This document shows positions 58,420 through 64,000 of a stretch of DNA of 64,000 bases, one piece after another (the first letter of the stretch is position 1; every line of letters begins with the position of its first letter). The stretch comes from Curtobacterium sp. PhB115 (lineage in GTDB: Bacteria; Actinomycetota; Actinomycetes; Actinomycetales; Microbacteriaceae). The translations under genes were made by a program, and so were the position numbers. Location of the stretch: positions 186,001-250,000 of the forward strand of contig NZ_RJKR01000007.1 in assembly GCF_003752025.1 (NCBI RefSeq), in the 5' to 3' direction. The notes beneath the pieces were generated by a model. That model searched no databases, was not told the origin of the DNA, and saw only the letters and a program-made list of their open reading frames with translations.

Positions 58420-59626
58420 ACACCAGCGACGCGTTCTGCCCGCCGAAGCCGAACGAGTTGTCGAGTGCCGCCCGCATCGGTGCGGTCCGGGCGGTCCCGG
58501 ACACCACGTCGAGGTCCACCGCCGGGTCGAGCCGGTCGAGGTTCAGCGTCGGCGGCACGGTGCCGGTCTCCAGGGCACGGAGCGTCAGGATCGCCTCGAC
58601 CGCGCCGGCCGCGCCGAACATGTGACCGATCGCGCTCTTCGGCGCGGTGACGATCGCCGCGTTGCCGACGGCACGCCGGATCGCCGCGGCCTCGCCGACG
58701 TCGCCGACGGGTGTGCCGGTCGCGTGGGCGTTGACGTGGTCGATGTCCGAGCCGCTGAGGCCGGCCATCCGGATCGCCGCCGTCATGGCACGCTCCTGCT
58801 CGCTGCCGTCGGCGAGCGGTGCGGTGATGTGGTGCGCGTCCGAGGTGATCCCCCACCCGGCGAGCGTGCCGTGTGCGCGCTGCGCCCGGGCCGCCGCGTG
58901 CGACGCCCGCTCGAGGACGACGAACCCGGCGCCCTCGCCGAGCACGAAGCCGCGACGGTCGGCGTCGAACGGTCGGGAGATCGTGGTCGGGTCGTCGTCG
59001 CCGGGCTTCGCGAGTGCCTGGGACTGCGCGAAGGACGCCATGGTGACGGGCGTCACTGCTGCCTCGGTGCCCCCGGCGATGACGACGTCCGCCTCGCCGG
59101 TGGCGATGAGCCGCGCGGCGGTCGCGATCGCCTCGGCGCCGGACGCGCATGCGGAGACCGTCGTGTACGCACCGGCGCGAGCCCCGAACGCGATGCTGAT
59201 CTGTGCTGCGGCACCGTTGGCCATGAGCATCGGGACGGTCCGCGGCGAGACCCGTCGGGCGCCGGACGCCCCGAGCACGTCGTGTGCGTCGAGGAGCGTC
59301 TCCACTCCCCCGATGCCCGTCCCGACGACGACGGCGAGCCGGTCCCCCTCGACCTCGGGTGCGCCGGCGTCCGTCCAGGCCTCCTCGGCGGCGACGAGGG
59401 CGAGCTGTTGACTGCGGTCGAGCCGTGCTGCCCGGACGCGGCCGAGCGCGCCGTCGGCGTCGAGGGCGGCATCGGCTCCGACCGTGATCGGGACCTGCCG
59501 CCAGAGTGCGCCCTCGCGGTGGAGCGCTCGGACGCCGGAGCGACCGGCGACGAGGGCGTCCCACAGCGGTGCGACTCCGTGCCCGAACGGTGAGACCGCG
59601 CCGTAGCCGGTGATGACGATGTCCAT
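58406..59626 (-). CDS. fabF: Beta-ketoacyl-ACP synthase (FabF type)
   Basis: A 406-residue thiolase-fold enzyme with Cys160 in VSACASGAEA, His in VNAHATGTPVGD, Lys in PKSAIGH and the second His in the same word, and a final NSFGFGGQNAS. It elongates acyl-ACP with malonyl-ACP. No other fatty-acid genes are adjacent and a TetR gene is divergent, so it may be a specialised second copy regulated on its own. It overlaps the upstream regulator gene end by 14 bases. Confidence 0.88.
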   Translation of the reverse strand: MDIVITGYGAVSPFGHGVAPLWDALVAGRSGVRALHREGALWRQVPITVGADAALDADGALGRVRAARLDRSQQLALVAAEEAWTDAGAPEVEGDRLAVVVGTGIGGVETLLDAHDVLGASGARRVSPRTVPMLMANGAAAQISIAFGARAGAYTTVSACASGAEAIATAARLIATGEADVVIAGGTEAAVTPVTMASFAQSQALAKPGDDDPTTISRPFDADRRGFVLGEGAGFVVLERASHAAARAQRAHGTLAGWGITSDAHHITAPLADGSEQERAMTAAIRMAGLSGSDIDHVNAHATGTPVGDVGEAAAIRRAVGNAAIVTAPKSAIGHMFGAAGAVEAILTLRALETGTVPPTLNLDRLDPAVDLDVVSGTARTAPMRAALDNSFGFGGQNASLVFTAA

Positions 59627-59636
59627 GGAACTCCTC

Positions 59637-59672
59637 TTGTACGTTGAACAAGTTGAGTTGTACCACGTACAA
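59637..59672. promoter_or_regulatory. TetR-type operator between fabF and its regulator
   Basis: TTGTACGT (59637-59644) and ACGTACAA (59665-59672) are perfect inverted arms 20 bases apart, with further GTTGAACAAGTTGAGTTG repeats between. They fill the 53-base divergent gap and overlap the promoter positions of both genes. Confidence 0.7.
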
Positions 59673-59679
59673 TTCCTGC

Positions 59680-60285
59680 ATGGCAACCACGGACGGCTCC
59701 GGGACGGCGCGCGGCGCAGCGACCCGGGCGAAGATCCTCGCGGCGACGGCCGGCCTGCTCGGTGCACGCGAGCACGACGGCGCCGACGGCTCCGGTCCCC
59801 CGCGCACGGTGACGGTCAGCGAGATCGCCCGCGCGGCCGGTGTCTACCCGAACCAGATCACGCACCACTACGGCTCGAAGGACCGTCTGGTGCTCGATGC
59901 CGCCTTCGCGCTGTTCCTCCGGGACACCACGCGGCTGCAGGCGGCGGGCCGGCGTGCGACGTCGGCGGAGTCCTTCCGGCAGGTCCTCGCGCGCACGGCA
60001 CTCGCGATGCCGTCGACGCCGTTGGTGGTGCGGGCACTGGCCTCCGCCGGCGAGGACGACGCCCAGCGGGAGCGCGTGCGGCTGCTCCTCGCGGTGCTCT
60101 TCCGGCAGTCCGAGCGCTACCTCGAGCGCATCGTCGCCGAACACGGGTGGACGAGCCCGAGCGGCGTCGGGCGCGATGCCCGGACGTTCTGGAGTGCGGT
60201 GTTCGGCGCGGTGCTGCTCGCCGACGCCGGTGTCACGGGTGGCCCGTCCGACCTCGACCTGGCCGGGACCGTCTCGATCCGCTGA
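59680..60285 (+). CDS. TetR family regulator
   Basis: A 201-residue TetR protein with VTVSEIARAAGVYPNQITHHYGSKDRLVLDAAF as HTH and recognition helix, then a helical ligand domain. ATG 59680 (MATTDGSG) is at the right distance from the operator. The frame extends 12 codons upstream, into the operator. It is expected to repress fabF and itself. Confidence 0.88.
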   Translation: MATTDGSGTARGAATRAKILAATAGLLGAREHDGADGSGPPRTVTVSEIARAAGVYPNQITHHYGSKDRLVLDAAFALFLRDTTRLQAAGRRATSAESFRQVLARTALAMPSTPLVVRALASAGEDDAQRERVRLLLAVLFRQSERYLERIVAEHGWTSPSGVGRDARTFWSAVFGAVLLADAGVTGGPSDLDLAGTVSIR

Positions 60286-60338
60286 CGCCGAGGCCGGCCC
60301 CTCCGCTGCGCGGCCGCTACCCCCACGCTGCGCGGCCG

Positions 60339-61061
60339 CTACTCCCCGAACCCACTCCGGACCAGTTCGACCAGCGCGTCGACGGCTCCCTGCGCGTCGG
60401 CCCCCGTCGCCTCGATCGACACGGTCGCGCCCTTCGGCAGCGCGAGCGCCATGATCGCGAGGAGACTCTTCGCGTCCACACCGTTCACGTGCACCGCGGC
60501 GTCGTACTTCGCGGCCGTCTTCACGAACTCCGCGGCCGGCCGCGCGTGCAGGCCGGTCTCGTTGACCAGCTCGACGCTCTCGGACGCGGCCACGTCGTCG
60601 ACGCTGGCCGCTCCGGAAGCCGGCCCCGGGCCTCCAGGCAGGTCGTCGGACGGACGGGAGGCGCCGCTCGCGTCGTCCGCCGGCGCTGCGGCCGATGCTG
60701 CGGCAGCGAGCACGGCCGCAGCGTCACCACCCGTCTGGGCGGCCACGGCAGCGGCGACCGCGCCTTCGACGAGCGGCGCCTGTGAGACGTACACCCGTGC
60801 GCGGACGTCGTCGTCGAGGAAGTCGAGCGCCGTGTCGGTCGTCAGGTAGGCGGAGCCGAGGTCGCAGAGGACGACGACCGCGTCGGCACCGCTGAGTTCC
60901 TCGATGCCGGCGGTGATCGCCTCGAACGAGGTGCCGATGCCGCCGTCGTCGGTCCCACCGGCGGCGACGAGCTGCACGTCGGCCGCCATCTGCCGGGCGA
61001 GCTCGACGGTGCCGGTCGCGATGGCCGCGCTGTGCGAGACGATCAGGATGCCGACGCTCAC
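60339..61061 (-). CDS. dhaM: DhaM: PTS-dependent dihydroxyacetone kinase phosphotransferase, EIIA-HPr fusion
   Basis: A 240-residue protein. Residues 1-125 are the DhaM/EIIA-Man-type domain with the phospho-His in LIVSHSA (His10) and GGTDDGGIGTS. A flexible Ala/Ser/Pro linker follows. Residues 155-240 are an HPr domain with ETGLHARPAAEF. It passes phosphate from PTS enzyme I to the ADP on DhaL. GTG 61061 overlaps the dhaL stop by four bases. Confidence 0.9.
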   Translation of the reverse strand: MSVGILIVSHSAAIATGTVELARQMAADVQLVAAGGTDDGGIGTSFEAITAGIEELSGADAVVVLCDLGSAYLTTDTALDFLDDDVRARVYVSQAPLVEGAVAAAVAAQTGGDAAAVLAAAASAAAPADDASGASRPSDDLPGGPGPASGAASVDDVAASESVELVNETGLHARPAAEFVKTAAKYDAAVHVNGVDAKSLLAIMALALPKGATVSIEATGADAQGAVDALVELVRSGFGE

Positions 61062-61699
61062 GCGGCGGCGCCCGTCGTCGCGTCCACGGCTGCGCGGAGG
61101 ATGTACGCCGTCGACTGCGCGCCCGGGTCGCGGTGCCCGACGGCCCGCTCGCCGAGGTAGCTCGCGCGGCCCTTGTGCGCGACGAGCGGCTCGGTCGACT
61201 CGGCACCGGACGCGGCCGCGTCCGCCGCGGCGGCGAGGACCTGCTCGGGGCCGTCACCGGCGTCGGCGGCGGCGCCGGCGGCGTCCACCGCCGGCGTCCA
61301 CGCGTCCACCATCGTCTTGTCGCCGACCGCGGCCTTGCCACGCGACACGACCCCGTCCCGCGCCGCGGCGAGGACCGCGACGAGGGTCGCTGCGTCGAAC
61401 TCGGACGCATCGCCCGCGGCCTGGGCCGCCTTGAGGTACGCCGTGCCGAACAGCGGGCCGGCCGCTCCGCCCACCGTCGAGATGAGCTTCGTCGCGACCG
61501 TCTTGAGCACGGCGCCGGGGGTGTCGAACGACCCGGAGTCGACGGCCTCGAGGACGGCGCGGAACCCGCGGTCGAGGTTCTCACCGTGGTCCCCGTCGCC
61601 GATCTCCCGGTCGAGCGTCACGAGCTCTGCCCGGTGTTCGTCGATCGTCGCGGCGGTGCGACGGACCCAGTCGATGGCCCATGCGGTGTCGAGCGCCAA
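61058..61699 (-). CDS. dhaL: DhaL: ADP-binding subunit of dihydroxyacetone kinase
   Basis: A 213-residue helical-barrel protein. LDREIGDGDHGENLDRGF is the magnesium/ADP site, and STVGGAAGPLFGTAYL and GDKTMVDAW are the nucleotide loops. It carries the phosphate used by DhaK. It follows dhaK after about 100 bases that contain short CGGCCGCTCAGCGGCC-like repeats. Confidence 0.92.
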   Translation of the reverse strand: MALDTAWAIDWVRRTAATIDEHRAELVTLDREIGDGDHGENLDRGFRAVLEAVDSGSFDTPGAVLKTVATKLISTVGGAAGPLFGTAYLKAAQAAGDASEFDAATLVAVLAAARDGVVSRGKAAVGDKTMVDAWTPAVDAAGAAADAGDGPEQVLAAAADAAASGAESTEPLVAHKGRASYLGERAVGHRDPGAQSTAYILRAAVDATTGAAA

Positions 61700-61803
61700 T
61701 GCGGTTCCCTTCGTGTGTCCGGCCCGGTGGGCTCGGTGTCGTGGTCGGTGGTGCGTGGTCGGACTCGGCCGCTCAGCGGCCGGACTCGGCCTGACTCGGC
61801 CGC

Positions 61804-62805
61804 TCAGCGGCCCCAGCGGAGTGCCGGGGTCTCCACCGGTGCGTCCCAGAGAGCGGTGAGGTCGTCGTCGAGCACCGTGACGGTGAGCGAGAACCCCTGC
61901 ATCTCGAGGGACGTGACGTAGTCGCCGACCAAACTACGCGCGACGTCGTAGCCGCGGTCCGTGAGGACCTCGGCGGCGCGTCGGTACACGATGTACAGCT
62001 CGGAGAGCGGCGTGCCGCCCATCCCGTTGACGAGCAGCAGGAGCTTCGAGCCGGCCGGTGCGTCCAGGTCGGTGAGGATCGGTTCGAGCACCCGGTCGAC
62101 CAGGGCGTCCGCGGGCGCCATCGGGATGCGCTCCCGGCCCGGTTCGCCGTGGATCCCGATTCCGAGCTCGACCTCGTCGTCGGCCAGGGTGAAGGACGGC
62201 TCCCCCGCGTGCGGCACCGTGCCGGACGCGAGTGCCAGGCCCATCGACCGCGTGACCTCGTTGACGTGCCGCGCGACGGCGGCGACGGCGTCGAGGTCGT
62301 CACCGCGTTCGGCGGCGGCGCCGGCGCACTTCTCCACCACGACGGTGCCGGCGACGCCGCGTCGGCCGGCCGTGTAGAGCGAGTCCTGCACGGCGACGTC
62401 GTCGTCGACCACGACGGACTCGACGCGGATGTCCTCCATGCCGGCGAGCTCGGCGGCGGTCTCGAAGTTCAGGACGTCGCCGGTGTAGTTCTTCACGATG
62501 TGCAGGACACCGGCGCCGGAGTCGACGGCCTTCGTCGCGGCGACGATCGGGTCGGGGGTCGGGCTGGTGAACACCGGTCCGGGGACGGCCGCGTCGAGCA
62601 TGCCGTACCCGACGAAGCCGGCGTGCAGGGGCTCGTGTCCGCTGCCGCCACCGCTGACGATGCCGACCTTGCCGGCGACGGGTGCGTCGGCGCGGTGGAT
62701 GTGGATCGGGTCCTCGACCAGGACGACGTGCCCGGCGTGGGCTCGTGCGAATCCCCGGACGGTCTCGTCGACCACGGCCTGCGGGTCGTTGATGAGCTTC
62801 TTCAT
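61804..62805 (-). CDS. dhaK: DhaK: dihydroxyacetone-binding kinase subunit
   Basis: A 333-residue protein. [21 protein letters not shown] binds substrate, [15 protein letters not shown] follows, and the covalent His that holds dihydroxyacetone lies in [11 protein letters not shown]. It phosphorylates dihydroxyacetone to feed glycolysis. ATG 62805 (MKKLINDP) has GGAGG upstream. First gene of dhaK-dhaL-dhaM. Confidence 0.92.
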   Translation of the reverse strand: MKKLINDPQAVVDETVRGFARAHAGHVVLVEDPIHIHRADAPVAGKVGIVSGGGSGHEPLHAGFVGYGMLDAAVPGPVFTSPTPDPIVAATKAVDSGAGVLHIVKNYTGDVLNFETAAELAGMEDIRVESVVVDDDVAVQDSLYTAGRRGVAGTVVVEKCAGAAAERGDDLDAVAAVARHVNEVTRSMGLALASGTVPHAGEPSFTLADDEVELGIGIHGEPGRERIPMAPADALVDRVLEPILTDLDAPAGSKLLLLVNGMGGTPLSELYIVYRRAAEVLTDRGYDVARSLVGDYVTSLEMQGFSLTVTVLDDDLTALWDAPVETPALRWGR

Positions 62806-62908
62806 GCGCGCTGCCTCCACGGGTGCGGGGCCGAGCCGTGGCGATCACACCGCCGTCGTCGACCGGAGTTGCCCCAATCTACATCCGTCCGACGGTCAGT
62901 CGTTCGGT

Positions 62909-62932
62909 GCTGATGCACGTTCGTGCATCAGC
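62909..62932. promoter_or_regulatory. Palindromic operator 1 of the dha/glp divergent region
   Basis: GCTGATGCACG and CGTGCATCAGC are perfect inverted arms around TT (24 bases). The core TGCACGTTCGTGCA is repeated at 62977. Confidence 0.75.
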
Positions 62933-62976
62933 CCGGGGACGCGTCACCGGGGCGGAGACTCCACCGCACATCGAAA

Positions 62977-62992
62977 GTGCACGTTCGTGCAC
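62977..62992. promoter_or_regulatory. Palindromic operator 2 of the dha/glp divergent region
   Basis: GTGCACGTTCGTGCAC has the same core as operator 1. The centres are 64 bases apart, about six helical turns, so one repressor could bind both and loop the DNA. The rest of the 317-base gap between dhaK and glpF shows no gene. Confidence 0.75.
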
Positions 62993-63122
62993 GTTGCCGC
63001 AGTTCCCTCACGATTGCATCGCCCGACGTCGAGCCGCGTCACTATGCTCGGCCTCAATCACTCAACGGGGAGTGCCGGAGCAGCACCACCGGACCCCCAC
63101 CCTCACGCACTGGAGGTCACCG

Positions 63123-63848
63123 ATGGACGACATCGGGGTCAAGTTCCTGTCCGAGCTCGTCGGCACCGCGATGCTCATCATCCTGGGTGGCGGTGTCGTC
63201 GCCGCTGTCTCCCTCACGAAGTCCAAGGGCTTCGGCGCCGGCTTCCTCATGGTCACGATCGGTTGGGGCTTCGCGGTCTTCGCCGGCGTCACCGTGTCCT
63301 ACAAGTCGGGCGGACAGCTCAACCCGGCGGTGAGCCTCGCCCAGGCCATCCTCGGCAACATCACCGTCGGCGCGATGCTCCTGTTCTGGCTCGCCCAGCT
63401 GATCGGCGCGATCATCGGTGCCGTCATCGTCTGGCTCGCCTACAAGCAGCACTTCGACGAGGAACCCGACGCGGCCGCCAAGCTCGGCGTCTTCTCCACC
63501 GGCCCGGCCATCCGGTCGTACGGCTGGAACCTCGTGACCGAGATCATCGGCACCTTCGTGCTGGTCTTCGTCGTCATCGCCTTCACCAACGGGCAGACCC
63601 CGTCGGAGCTCGGCGCGATCCCCGTCGCCTTCCTCGTGATCGCGATCGGTGTCAGCCTCGGTGGCCCGACCGGCTACGCCATCAACCCGGCCCGTGACCT
63701 CGGTCCCCGCCTGGCGCACGCCTTCCTGCCCATCAAGGGCAAGGGCTCGAGTGACTGGGCCTACGCCTGGGTGCCCGTCGTCGGCCCGCTCATCGGTGGT
63801 GCGATCGCCGCCGGGCTGTCGTACGCCCTGCTGCCCGTCGTCAGCTGA
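63123..63848 (+). CDS. glpF: Glycerol facilitator (MIP/aquaporin family)
   Basis: A 241-residue six-helix channel with both signature loops, LNPAVSLAQ and INPARDLGPR. The Asp after the second NPAR is typical of glyceroporins. It admits glycerol (and perhaps dihydroxyacetone). The glycerol kinase gene starts 74 bases downstream, and the dhaK operon is divergent. Confidence 0.92.
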   Translation: MDDIGVKFLSELVGTAMLIILGGGVVAAVSLTKSKGFGAGFLMVTIGWGFAVFAGVTVSYKSGGQLNPAVSLAQAILGNITVGAMLLFWLAQLIGAIIGAVIVWLAYKQHFDEEPDAAAKLGVFSTGPAIRSYGWNLVTEIIGTFVLVFVVIAFTNGQTPSELGAIPVAFLVIAIGVSLGGPTGYAINPARDLGPRLAHAFLPIKGKGSSDWAYAWVPVVGPLIGGAIAAGLSYALLPVVS

Positions 63849-63922
63849 ACCAACCCAACCCCGGGGTGAGCGGTCCGCAACCGCGGACCGCTCACCGCAC
63901 CGAACACCCGTAAGGAGCACCA

Positions 63923-64000
63923 ATGGCCGACTACATCGTCGCCATCGACCAGGGCACGACCTCCACCCGAGCGATCGTCTTCGATCACTCCGGCTCGATC
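63923..64000 (+). CDS. glpK: Glycerol kinase (5' end only)
   Basis: The first 26 codons, MADYIVAIDQGTTSTRAIVF then DHSGSI, are the canonical GlpK start with the ATP-binding DQGTTSTR. TAAGGAG precedes the ATG. The gene continues beyond the window. Together with glpF it takes glycerol to glycerol 3-phosphate. Confidence 0.92.
   Translation, partial: MADYIVAIDQGTTSTRAIVFDHSGSI

Noticed and set aside
1..64000. CRISPR array
   Set aside because: No regularly spaced direct repeats of 24-40 bases were seen. The repeats present are palindromes, terminal repeats or simple-sequence DNA.
1..64000. tRNA gene as island attachment site
   Set aside because: No cloverleaf or TTCGAAT-type T-arm/CCA end was recognised near either island edge, so the island is not described as tRNA-integrated.

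Overview
The window is high-GC DNA from an actinobacterium, most likely a member of the Microbacteriaceae (a Curtobacterium-like organism). This is inferred from base composition, GTG starts, overlapping start/stop codons and protein style, not from a marker gene. Ordinary chromosome occupies about 1-9.6 kb and 56.1-64 kb. Between them lies an accessory island of about 46 kb that is built almost entirely from recombinases, metal- and metalloid-resistance genes and fluoride-tolerance genes. Left chromosome (1-9.6 kb): end of an NfeD-like gene, an SDR oxidoreductase, a NUDIX hydrolase, a UvrA-like tandem ABC ATPase, and a tightly overlapping reverse-strand operon of alanine racemase, D-Ala-D-Ala ligase and an acyltransferase-3/CapA fusion. 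Two small proteins follow, set among strong hairpins. One hairpin type recurs at 56.7 kb. Island (about 9.67-56.03 kb). (i) 9.7-17.5 kb holds an unknown protein, a translationally coupled trio (tyrosine integrase, XRE-type HTH, zinc-finger tyrosine-recombinase-like protein), a small HTH protein and three tandem antitoxin-like paralogues, the last frameshifted. (ii) 17.6-24.7 kb is an arsenic block: arsR divergent from an operon of FAD reductase, arsB, arsC, a flavin monooxygenase and a second arsC, followed by a MerR regulator divergent from an ACR3-like exporter. (iii) 24.7-34.7 kb is a thiol-redox/copper/divalent-metal block with TlpA- and DsbA-like proteins, two M23 peptidases, CopC, two CDF-type transporters, a CmtR homologue, a His-tailed DMT exporter under its own ArsR, and DUF4396, DUF6153 and DUF305 proteins around a CsoR-type operator. 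(iv) 34.8-39.1 kb is fluoride operon A: universal stress protein, phosphoglycerate mutase, two CrcB subunits, pyrophosphatase and enolase. It pairs a fluoride exporter with spare copies of fluoride-sensitive enzymes. (v) 39,676-49,725 is a complete 10,050-bp Tn552-like transposon with imperfect terminal repeats and a 6-bp target duplication. It has split a cation-transporter gene that rejoins in frame when the element is removed. Its cargo is a uracil-DNA glycosylase-like gene, a TDT transporter with LysR regulator, and a second, diverged fluoride operon B in the opposite orientation. (vi) 50-56 kb holds a small membrane protein, a solitary resolvase, a low-GC two-gene operon with a 954-residue solenoid-like protein (possible defence system), and about 1 kb of gene-free scar DNA. 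Right chromosome (56.1-64 kb): DHFR-family reductase, SDR with a divergent XRE regulator, FabF-like ketosynthase with a divergent TetR regulator, and a glycerol/dihydroxyacetone locus (dhaM, dhaL, dhaK, with divergent glpF and the start of glpK) with two near-perfect palindromic operators between the divergent arms. The most novel signal is two non-coding RNA candidates kept in both fluoride operons. One is a 121-nt leader (108 identical positions) whose last hairpin masks the ribosome binding site. The other is a 70-nt element between ppa and eno (69 identical) that folds as a three-way junction, its only change being a pairing-preserving C to U. Both are better conserved than the adjacent genes, and neither matches the crcB fluoride riboswitch core by eye.
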